A stretch of DNA of 16,220 nucleotides, taken from NCBI GenBank assembly GCA_022360105.1, contig JAKSDL010000040.1, positions 1-16,220 of the forward strand. The letters run 5' to 3'. Below, piece after piece: positions 7,022 through 14,034 of the stretch. The stretch comes from Pseudomonadota bacterium. Its GTDB lineage: Bacteria; SAR324; XYD2-FULL-50-16; JAHJRI01. Each line of letters begins with the position of its first letter. Within the stretch, counting starts at the first letter, position 1. The position numbers were made by a program, and so were the translations under genes. The notes below the pieces were generated by a model. The model searched no databases. It was not told the origin of the DNA and saw nothing but the letters and a program-made list of their open reading frames with translations.

Positions 7022-8818
7022 GTGACCCTACAAACGGTACCCCTGAGATTCAAAGCGACAGTTGATCATTTCCAGGACAGAGTTGCCCTGCGCTACAAGC
7101 AATACGGACTTTGGCATGACTTATCCTGGAATCAGTATTACATGCAGGCGAAATTTATTGGCTCTGCGCTTGTATCAATGGGATTGGAAAAGGGGCAATG
7201 TGTTTCAATCATAGGTGATAATTGCCCGGAATGGGTCATAGCTGATCTGGCCATTCAATGCGTCGGGGGTGTTGCCGTTGGCGTGTATTCCACCAACGCC
7301 GCTGCCCAGGTTGAATATACAGTTGCTCACTCGGAATCCGTTTTTCTTTTTGCGGAAAATGAAGAGCAGTTGGACAAGTGGTTGACCTTTAGGGATAACA
7401 TTCCAAACTTGAACAAGGTTATTGTCTGGGATTTAGAAGGCTTAAGAGATTTTGAAGATCCCCTGGTCATGTCATTTGACAGCTTGATGAACCTCGGCAA
7501 AAAGGTTTGCCAGGAACAGCCCGATTTGTTTGAAGACAGACTAAAGCAGGTTGGAGCAGAGGATCTCTCGGTGCTGATCTATACTTCCGGTACCACAGGT
7601 CCGCCAAAAGGTGCCATGCTAACTCATGCCAATGTCACCTGGCTTGCGGATGCTTTGACACGAGCAAACCCCATGTCAGACAAAGATGAAGTAATGTCGT
7701 TTCTTCCGCTCTGCCACATCTTTGAGCGTATGTTTTCCGTATTTGGTCATGTGGTTAACGGTTACATTGTCAATTTCATCGAAAGCCCGGATACCATCAC
7801 CGACAATATGATGGAGATCTCACCGACGGTTGGTTACGCTGTGCCCAGAATCTGGGAAAAGTACGCCTCAGCTATTCATATCAAAATGTCCGATGCCACC
7901 TGGTTCAAACACCGGGTATTTAAACTTGCTCATGGTATCGGTCGCAAGCGGGCATCTTTGAAAATGAGGTTCAAAAAAGTCCCTGTTCTGCTTGAATCGT
8001 TATATTGGCTTGCCTATTTTGCTGTATTCCGGAAGTTGAAAGAAAGGCTGGGGTTTGATCGTATGCGCATCGCCTATTCCGGTGCTGCCCCCATTTCTGA
8101 AGAAGTGTTGCTGTTTTTTCAATCGATTGGCATCAATGTTATTGAAGGGTACGGCCAAACGGAAGGATCGGGCGTCACCTGCACGTCGCAGGCAGGTAAT
8201 GTGAAATTTGGAACTGTGGGGCCGCCCATTCCGGGTACGGAAGTTAAAATTGCGGAAGATGGAGAAATCCTGGTCAAATCACCCTCCGTTTTCAAAGGTT
8301 ACTTCAAAAATCCCCAGGCTACAGCAGATACTATTGTTGATGGCTGGTTACATTCCGGGGATATAGGGGAACTGGACGAAGACGGGTTTTTGAAGATCAC
8401 AGACCGGAAAAAGGACATTATCGTTACAGCAGGTGGGAAAAACGTAACACCGCAATATATCGAAAACAAGTTGAAGGCCAGTACCTATATCAATGATGCC
8501 ATTGTTATCGGTGACCAAAGAAAATTTCTCACTGTTCTGATTATGATAGATGAAGACACAGTAGTTAAATACGCCCAAGACAACAAAATTCAATTCTCCA
8601 CCTACCGGGATTTGACGCAAGCCGAAGACATTAAGGCACTAATCCAAAAAGAGATCGACAGTGTCAACAATACTCTCTCTCGTGTCGAGCAGCCAAAGAA
8701 ATTCACCATCCTGCCCAAAAAACTTTATGTTGAAGATGGCGAAGTGACCCCCACCATGAAAGTGAAACGAAGCTTTGTGCATAAGGCTTTTTCCGATTTG
8801 ATCGAAGCCATGTATTAG
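7022..8818 (+). CDS. AMP-forming long-chain-type acyl-CoA synthetase
   Basis: This ANL-family enzyme activates a carboxylic acid to its acyl-CoA via an acyl-adenylate, using ATP and CoA. The 598-residue protein resembles long-chain fatty-acid CoA ligases. It has the P-loop YTSGTTGPPKG (about 186-197), FLPLCHIFER near 226, GYGQTEGS (about 376), the hinge region GDIGELDEDG with DRKKDIIVTAGGK (about 450-472), and a C-terminal TPTMKVKR whose lysines include the likely adenylation lysine. GTG at 7022 was chosen for its ribosome binding site and its position four bases after the livF stop. The link to the transporter suggests that the imported acid is trapped as CoA thioester at the membrane. Motifs do not reveal chain length, and aromatic or branched acids remain possible. 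Confidence 0.9.
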   Translation: MTLQTVPLRFKATVDHFQDRVALRYKQYGLWHDLSWNQYYMQAKFIGSALVSMGLEKGQCVSIIGDNCPEWVIADLAIQCVGGVAVGVYSTNAAAQVEYTVAHSESVFLFAENEEQLDKWLTFRDNIPNLNKVIVWDLEGLRDFEDPLVMSFDSLMNLGKKVCQEQPDLFEDRLKQVGAEDLSVLIYTSGTTGPPKGAMLTHANVTWLADALTRANPMSDKDEVMSFLPLCHIFERMFSVFGHVVNGYIVNFIESPDTITDNMMEISPTVGYAVPRIWEKYASAIHIKMSDATWFKHRVFKLAHGIGRKRASLKMRFKKVPVLLESLYWLAYFAVFRKLKERLGFDRMRIAYSGAAPISEEVLLFFQSIGINVIEGYGQTEGSGVTCTSQAGNVKFGTVGPPIPGTEVKIAEDGEILVKSPSVFKGYFKNPQATADTIVDGWLHSGDIGELDEDGFLKITDRKKDIIVTAGGKNVTPQYIENKLKASTYINDAIVIGDQRKFLTVLIMIDEDTVVKYAQDNKIQFSTYRDLTQAEDIKALIQKEIDSVNNTLSRVEQPKKFTILPKKLYVEDGEVTPTMKVKRSFVHKAFSDLIEAMY

Positions 8819-8913
8819 TCGGTTCGTGGTTTGCAGCTTTTGTTTCCGCGTTGTATCTGTCAAAATAGAGCTTCAGAAAATCCGTAAAAATTTCACTCGC
8901 TTCCAGCCATTCG

Positions 8914-10143
8914 ATGAGTAAAACACAAACCGGTAAGCAGCGCCAATCGCTTCAACAAAAGGCGGAAATCTCCGTGCAGCTATATTGTTCGAAAACCGGT
9001 GTGCAATGTGTTTTGTTTAATAAAGAGTTTGAGCCTGTGTTTCCCGATATGAGCTCCTGGAGCTGCCATCACTACTATTGCAACAACAAAATTGAGTGTT
9101 TGAAAGACCACAAGTTGGTCATCCAAGAGGCAAACCGGTTAGGGAATACCTTTATCCACCTTTGCCACAAAAACTTTGTTTTATGGGGATTACCCCTGGT
9201 CGAAAAAGGGGAAGTTGTTGGTGGTGCCATTTCAGGATTTGTTTTATTTGAGCAAAATCGCTCTCAACTTAGCGACTATCAAAAGGAGTTTCCCCTGCTG
9301 ACTGAGCAAAACGGTCTGATCTCCTCCAAATCCGTTTCCCTGCTTTCCAAACAATTATTTGATTTCCTCAAAGCGGACAAACTGATCGATGTCGATTTAT
9401 TCAGAGAGTCTGAGGAGAAGGCTTTTATTCAGAGGGAAATAGGGGAAAAGCTCATTGAGAACAAGCAGGAAAGGAGCGAAACCAAACACTTGGTTTATGA
9501 AAAACAGGAAAACCTGCTCAATGCCATTCGTCTCTGCGATGTGGAGGGAATCCGAGACAACTTGAATGACGTGCTTAGTGAAATCTTCCTGGAAGGCGTC
9601 GCCAATTTAAAATTGTTGAAATTTCGCATGCTGGAGCTGTTTGTATTGATTACAAGAACAATGATGGAAGTTGGCGGCAATATTGATGATTTTTATGACC
9701 TGACCAATGAGTATGCCGGGAAAACAGAAAACCTGGAGGACATTTATTCTTTTTCAATCTGGCTGAAGGAAGTGCTTGATGATTTTATCGATACAGTCAT
9801 TTCTGCCCGCAAAAAACTGGGTCATGTCAATAGAGCCATAGAATTTATCCGTCGGCATTTGAACAGAAAACTGGCCATTTCCGAAGTGGCTGATTTTGTT
9901 TCTATGTCCGAATCAAGGTTTTCACAGGTTTTCAGACAAGAAACCGGCGTTTCCTTTCCTGAATATGTGAATTCCCTGAAGATCGAAAAAGCCAAAGAAA
10001 TGATAAGCCTGGGCGATAAATCACTGATCGATATTGCTGCAGAGCTTTGCTATTACGATCAGAGCTATTTCACCAAAACATTTAGAAAGCACGCCGGGAC
10101 CACCCCGAGGCAGTTTCTAAAAAAACTGCAAAACCAGACCTAA
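8914..10143 (+). CDS. AraC-family transcriptional regulator with N-terminal PocR sensory domain
   Basis: Residues about 20-115 match the PocR ligand-binding domain: a Cys-rich fold with C51, C56, C62 and C84, followed by WGLPLVEKGEVVGGAISG. PocR domains are proposed to sense small hydrocarbon derivatives such as propanediols. Residues about 160-300 form a helical linker. Residues about 308-407 are an AraC-type double helix-turn-helix (AISEVADFVSMSESRFSQVF, then DIAAELCYYDQSYFTKTFRK). At 409 residues it is complete. The ATG at 8914 is the first start after an in-frame stop at 8866-8868 and has no good Shine-Dalgarno, suggesting low expression. It follows the synthetase gene by 95 bases and precedes the corrinoid gene by 26. 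It probably controls the corrinoid gene, the upstream operon or both. The ligand is unknown. Confidence 0.88.
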   Translation: MSKTQTGKQRQSLQQKAEISVQLYCSKTGVQCVLFNKEFEPVFPDMSSWSCHHYYCNNKIECLKDHKLVIQEANRLGNTFIHLCHKNFVLWGLPLVEKGEVVGGAISGFVLFEQNRSQLSDYQKEFPLLTEQNGLISSKSVSLLSKQLFDFLKADKLIDVDLFRESEEKAFIQREIGEKLIENKQERSETKHLVYEKQENLLNAIRLCDVEGIRDNLNDVLSEIFLEGVANLKLLKFRMLELFVLITRTMMEVGGNIDDFYDLTNEYAGKTENLEDIYSFSIWLKEVLDDFIDTVISARKKLGHVNRAIEFIRRHLNRKLAISEVADFVSMSESRFSQVFRQETGVSFPEYVNSLKIEKAKEMISLGDKSLIDIAAELCYYDQSYFTKTFRKHAGTTPRQFLKKLQNQT

Positions 10144-10169
10144 ATTTACTTGATTGAAAATGGTACCGG

Positions 10170-10850
10170 ATGACATCGCATTCACATAATCAATCTGCCT
10201 CACAGAACCTGATAACCAGGATCAAAAAACTGGTTATTGAAGGGGACAATGAATCATTAACCGCAGTCATACGAAACGGGCTGTTACAAGGTGTTTCTGC
10301 CACAGAAATGTTATACCGGGGAATGATACCGGCCATGGATCAGATTGGCAAACAATTCAAACAGAACCTGATTTTTATTCCTGAAGTACTGCTCTCTGCA
10401 CGGGCAATGAACGAAGGCTTGGAACTACTTGAACCACAACTCACCAAAAAGGAAAAATCCTGTCACTGCAAAGCTGTTATCGGCACTGTTTTCGGAGATA
10501 TGCACGATATCGGCAAAAACCTGGTTGGAATCATGTTAAAAGGTGCCGGTTTTGAAGTTGTTGATCTTGGTTTCAATGTACCTGTGGAACGGTTCATTGA
10601 AGAAGCAAAATCGATCAAGCCGGAATTGATCTGTCTTTCCTCTCTTCTGACAACCGCCATGCCGGAGATGAAAACCGTTATTGATGGGCTCATTCAGGCT
10701 GGCATAAGATCTGAAATAAAAATAATGGTCGGAGGAGCTCCTGTCAGTCAAAGATTTGCCGACAACATAGGTGCCGATGGATACGCAGATAATGCTGTTT
10801 TGGCGGTGGATCTGGCAAAACAGTTGGTTGACCTGAAACGATCCCCCTAG
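10170..10850 (+). CDS. Corrinoid (B12-binding) methyltransferase protein, MtaC/MtbC type
   Basis: This small protein carries methyl groups on a bound corrinoid between a substrate methyltransferase and an acceptor methyltransferase. Residues about 12-95 form the helical cap domain (FIPEVLLSARAMNEGLELL at 69-87 is characteristic). Residues about 100-226 form the Rossmann-like B12 domain, with the base-off His motif DMHDIG (D110, H112, G115), the SSLLTT segment (157-162) and GG at 188-189. At 226 residues it has the usual length. The ATG at 10170 has only a weak ribosome binding site. It follows the PocR regulator by 26 bases, so co-transcription is likely. No methyltransferase partner (MtaB-, MttB- or uroporphyrinogen-decarboxylase-like), no acceptor methyltransferase and no reductive activator is encoded in the window. 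The methyl donor is therefore unknown. Confidence 0.9.
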   Translation: MTSHSHNQSASQNLITRIKKLVIEGDNESLTAVIRNGLLQGVSATEMLYRGMIPAMDQIGKQFKQNLIFIPEVLLSARAMNEGLELLEPQLTKKEKSCHCKAVIGTVFGDMHDIGKNLVGIMLKGAGFEVVDLGFNVPVERFIEEAKSIKPELICLSSLLTTAMPEMKTVIDGLIQAGIRSEIKIMVGGAPVSQRFADNIGADGYADNAVLAVDLAKQLVDLKRSP

Positions 10851-11034
10851 ACATACGCTACATAGGCTCCCATAGGCACTTGACAAGTCACTATCAATCA
10901 TAAATCATTGACAATCAGCTTCTATGCTGGTGAAAACAGGTCCTAACTGGTAGATTGTAACTGGATAACTGATAAATCAATTTTAGAATAACCGAAACTC
11001 ACGTTCGTGTCTGAGAAAGAAATAGACCAAAATT
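10851..11034. other. Intergenic region between the corrinoid gene and the 693-aa gene
   Basis: There is a 7-base direct repeat CATAGGC at 10861-10867 and 10871-10877, one helical turn apart. It is followed by a palindrome ACTTG-A-CAAGT at 10878-10888, which also contains a TTGACA (10880-10885). A second TTGACA lies at 10908-10913, with no convincing -10 for either. No clear intrinsic terminator is visible. The region may hold the promoter of the downstream gene. Confidence 0.35.
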
Positions 11035-13116
11035 ATGGGCTCCCCAGATTGGTGGTACATCTTTTTAAAGCATGCCAAGTCAATCAGTAAGACCGAAACC
11101 ATTCCCACCAAGTTCACCAACCGCCTGAATTCCTCAGTAAAACTCTTTCATCTGCTGATAGACAATCCAAGCAAGCTGAAAGCGCTGGATCAAAAGGCAC
11201 TAAGCGCTCTCATGGCTAATACCATAGCCCTGCATCGAGAAATACAACAACGCGAAATGCAGACCGGTCATCCTGCCAGAAGATCCTTTTACAATGTTTT
11301 TGGGAAATCGATAGGAGAAGGACTGGACTATGCCCGAACTTTTGTCACCTTGGGATCAAAACCTGCTGCTGCTTCAGGTAGCCAAAAACGAATGGTTACA
11401 GACTCCGTAATCAAGACCTACAAAGCCACCACCTCCGGCAGATCCATGCTGGATCTGAAACGCAAGTATGTCGAAATCATGGAGGCCCAGCACCAAGCCA
11501 GTAAGAAATCAGGGCTGAAGGATACCGATGCTGATGAAGCCGATCGCTTGAACAGTTTCTTAGGAGTCGCCATTCATTGGCTAAAGCGATTGCATGCATT
11601 GGAATATGCCCGGGATGTATTGAAGGAAAACCTGGGTCTTGAAGAATACCCTCTTGAAAAGGAACCGCTGCCCCTCCAATTTCGTTTGGAGCAAGACACA
11701 TCAGACTTAACGTTTCGCTTGATCCGGGCAAGTCAACGAAAACCTATCCCTGAAGACCTATCTGTTTTAGATGTCATCAACGATTGCTTTTCCATCCCGG
11801 TATTCAAAAAAGAAGGTCTTCAGTTGGTAGACGATTCCGAGGTGATCCGTTTTTTGAGACTTCATTCCGAAAAAAACAACCTGGTAACCTTCAAACAGGA
11901 CAATCTCAGTCAGCTGGCGCAGCAGATGTACCAGATCATGCTTTCCACCATCAATGACATAAACAGCTTATTCAGGGAGGTCATTCAATTAATTAACAAA
12001 ACTCCCATGCAGGATTTGGAATTTGCTTTTGCAGACATCAATCCGGAGGAATGTCGTGCATTGCTTCGAAAAAAGTTTCAAAGTCTGCTGCCTGGAATTA
12101 ATGAAAAACACTACCGCGAGGAAACCAACAATAAAAAAGCCGAACAAAGCACCCGAACCAAGGAAACTATGGAGGATTACCACCGGGATTTTCTCAAATT
12201 AAAAGAGAATATCTTCGGAACCCTGAAAACCACCATGGCTACCGCATATTGGTTGCGACGGATGATCATGTCTACGCTTCGCAATAACTTCAACCTGGAG
12301 AAAAAGGCAAACGACAAAAAACTGAAACTAAGAAAAGACGGGCAAATTGATTTCAACAAGTATGTGATTGTTGGCCTCAGCGTGACTATCGGGGAAGAGG
12401 ACATCGCAAATTTTTATATCAATCCCGATGATATCACCTCCAGCAAGATGAGTGTTCAGCGGGCAGATAAAGCTGACAAGTGGATTGCCGTCAGAAAAAG
12501 TGAAAAAACTCATCGCATTCTCAAAAAAGACTTTTTTGCCGTGATCAAAAATTTCATAGACAAGGATCTGAATCCTGCATTGAGCCGATACGGATTTAGA
12601 GAGATCAGCCTTAATAACCAGCTGCTGCCTGAAATTCACGAAAGGTTGGCCGACGATCACAGAATTGATTCGATCCGGTCGGCAATTCTGGGCACAATCA
12701 TCACAAATCTGGATGAATTCAAAGAAAGCAAAGGCTTCCATCATACCTTAAGACGCTATTTTAAACAGCCGGAATATGATAATATACATTATCCTGAAGC
12801 TGAGAAGATGAGCCAGGTGGCAAGGGGTATCATGCATAGCAAGACCTCCATTCTGCAGATGAAATACCGAAGAGTGTTGAAAGTAAAGGAAGAAATTAAG
12901 GAAAGATTGCAACAGCTAAAAGCAGTGATCAAAAATGAACCTTTATCAAGCCGTCAGTCAGCTGACTTCAAGGAAGAAATGAAACAGACTGCCAACCTGA
13001 TGGGAGTTATATTTAAAGTCCAACAAATCATGGTGTTTGCCAAACCTTCCCTAAAAGACGTAAAACTGGAACCAAACGATGAGTATGTCGTCGTGAAACC
13101 TGGTGAGCCGGATTGA
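11035..13116 (+). CDS. Large uncharacterised soluble protein, 693 aa
   Basis: I do not recognise the family. The protein is hydrophilic and predominantly helical, with no signal peptide and no membrane segment, so it should be cytoplasmic. Visible regions are a helical N-terminal half, a Lys/Glu/Thr-rich linker near residues 357-380 (NNKKAEQSTRTKETMED), a central block (about 440-500) that looks mixed alpha/beta (KYVIVGLSVTIGEEDIANFY) and a C-terminal helical pair near 600-665 with coiled-coil character (KVKEEIKERLQQLKAVIKN). The ATG at 11035 is the first start after an in-frame TAG at 11023-11025; its Shine-Dalgarno is weak. Composition resembles the neighbouring genes, so there is no sign of recent transfer. 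It begins 184 bases after the corrinoid gene and converges on the Nudix gene. That it is a genuine gene is well supported by its length; function is unknown. Confidence 0.8.
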   Translation: MGSPDWWYIFLKHAKSISKTETIPTKFTNRLNSSVKLFHLLIDNPSKLKALDQKALSALMANTIALHREIQQREMQTGHPARRSFYNVFGKSIGEGLDYARTFVTLGSKPAAASGSQKRMVTDSVIKTYKATTSGRSMLDLKRKYVEIMEAQHQASKKSGLKDTDADEADRLNSFLGVAIHWLKRLHALEYARDVLKENLGLEEYPLEKEPLPLQFRLEQDTSDLTFRLIRASQRKPIPEDLSVLDVINDCFSIPVFKKEGLQLVDDSEVIRFLRLHSEKNNLVTFKQDNLSQLAQQMYQIMLSTINDINSLFREVIQLINKTPMQDLEFAFADINPEECRALLRKKFQSLLPGINEKHYREETNNKKAEQSTRTKETMEDYHRDFLKLKENIFGTLKTTMATAYWLRRMIMSTLRNNFNLEKKANDKKLKLRKDGQIDFNKYVIVGLSVTIGEEDIANFYINPDDITSSKMSVQRADKADKWIAVRKSEKTHRILKKDFFAVIKNFIDKDLNPALSRYGFREISLNNQLLPEIHERLADDHRIDSIRSAILGTIITNLDEFKESKGFHHTLRRYFKQPEYDNIHYPEAEKMSQVARGIMHSKTSILQMKYRRVLKVKEEIKERLQQLKAVIKNEPLSSRQSADFKEEMKQTANLMGVIFKVQQIMVFAKPSLKDVKLEPNDEYVVVKPGEPD

Positions 13117-13176
13117 TACATGGAAAAACTGGGGATTAGAATCAGCTGATGGTTTGGGATTGGCAGCAATTCGGTG

Positions 13177-13587
13177 CTAAATGGTATTCGCAGCTTCGTA
13201 GACAGCATTGACGAGCTTGTCCAAGGTGCTTACCTCCGCAAATTCATCCGGAGTCAGCCAGGCATAATCGTCATGTTCTTCGCTCATTTCCACCTCCCCC
13301 GCTACATAACTTGCCTGATAAATCACCAAAATCATGGGTTTACCCTTTCGTGACGCTTGATAGGACGTAACCGGCCGGGGATCGATCTTAACCTCCAAAT
13401 TGCATTCTTCTTTAATCTCTCTTTTCATAGCATCCAGTGGTTCCTCGCCGGCATCAATTCTGCCTGAAAGCGTTTCCCAGAGACCTGGACCCGCATCCTT
13501 GTTCACGGATCGCTTCATGGCAAGAACACGCCCTTCTTTAAAAATGACAGCGGCCACTGCTGCCACGAAATAGGTTGATTCACTCAT
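13177..13587 (-). CDS. Nudix hydrolase
   Basis: This enzyme hydrolyses nucleoside diphosphates linked to another moiety, such as damaged nucleotides, dinucleoside polyphosphates or sugar nucleotides. The 136-residue protein contains the Nudix box at 42-64: G42, E48, R56-E57, I58, E60-E61, L64, with the metal-binding REIKEE intact. The usual Gly near the end of the box is Asn63. The flanking LWETLSGRID and AMKRSVN segments resemble the MutT-like/NUDIX fold. The start at 13587 has no strong Shine-Dalgarno. It lies 42 bases downstream of the ComFB-family gene on the same strand, and the two are probably co-transcribed. The substrate cannot be read from sequence; an oxidised-nucleotide or housecleaning role is plausible. 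Confidence 0.88.
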   Translation of the reverse strand: MSESTYFVAAVAAVIFKEGRVLAMKRSVNKDAGPGLWETLSGRIDAGEEPLDAMKREIKEECNLEVKIDPRPVTSYQASRKGKPMILVIYQASYVAGEVEMSEEHDDYAWLTPDEFAEVSTLDKLVNAVYEAANTI

Positions 13588-13629
13588 GATTGTTTGATTT
13601 TAATTGGAAGGCAACCTAGCTAACAGGTT

Positions 13630-13917
13630 TTATTGATGATTGGGATTGCTCAATACTTTCTCCACCGCCATTTCAATAACATCCCTAAAATCATTATCGG
13701 TGTATTCCTTTTTTAGCAGCACGGTTCCCTGTTGAACATATTTTGGAGTAAGATGGTTCATCGCCAGAGCATAAACGTCCTGAATACAGATCGCACAATA
13801 ATCAAACTCTGCAAACTCCGGCAACACCTCGTTCATGCACTTAATCAACCGCGTTTCCCAAGCATTCCGCACATTCGCCAAATTTACCCCAAACGATTCG
13901 TATTTTTCCTGTTTCAT
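13630..13917 (-). CDS. ComFB family protein (late competence protein ComFB-like)
   Basis: The 95-residue protein matches the ComFB family pattern: a helical N-terminus with acidic residues around EVLPEF, then C41-x2-C44 followed by DVYALAMNHLTPKY (47-60), then a final helical segment. The Cys pair followed by D-x-AL-x-LN-x-L-x-P-x-Y is the family hallmark. ComFB was named from a Bacillus competence operon, and homologues in cyanobacteria have been reported to bind cyclic dinucleotides such as c-di-GMP. A signalling role is therefore more plausible here than DNA uptake, since no other competence gene is nearby. It precedes the Nudix gene on the same strand. Start ATG at 13917; no strong Shine-Dalgarno. 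Confidence 0.8.
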   Translation of the reverse strand: MKQEKYESFGVNLANVRNAWETRLIKCMNEVLPEFAEFDYCAICIQDVYALAMNHLTPKYVQQGTVLLKKEYTDNDFRDVIEMAVEKVLSNPNHQ

Positions 13918-14003
13918 CGTATTCTAATTTTATTAAACTCAAACCGATTCACACAGCTACACATAATCTACATTTGAATAACGCTTAAAAACCGTTTTGT
14001 AAG

Positions 14004-14009
14004 ATTATA
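14004..14009 (-). promoter_or_regulatory. Possible -10 element for the ComFB-Nudix pair
   Basis: Read on the minus strand this is TATAAT, about 87 bases upstream of the ComFB start and downstream of the glycosyltransferase stop. There is no good -35 match (TGAATT at 17-base spacing) in this AT-rich gap, so it may be chance. Confidence 0.2.
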
Positions 14010-14034
14010 TGCTGAGTATTACTAATAATTCACC

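Noticed and set aside
11007..11090. GTG-started frame (SEKEIDQNYGLPRLVVHLF...) just upstream of the 693-aa gene, which could mean a frameshifted N-terminus
   Set aside because: It is only 27 codons long, has no Shine-Dalgarno, and the main frame from ATG 11035 also looks protein-like. An open run of this length is common by chance.
13141..13150. Palindrome ATCAGCTGAT between the convergent 693-aa and Nudix genes
   Set aside because: It is too short, with no loop or T-run, to support a terminator or operator call.
13550..13575. GCCACTG-like string resembling part of a cobalamin riboswitch
   Set aside because: It is inside the Nudix coding sequence, without any of the other conserved riboswitch boxes.
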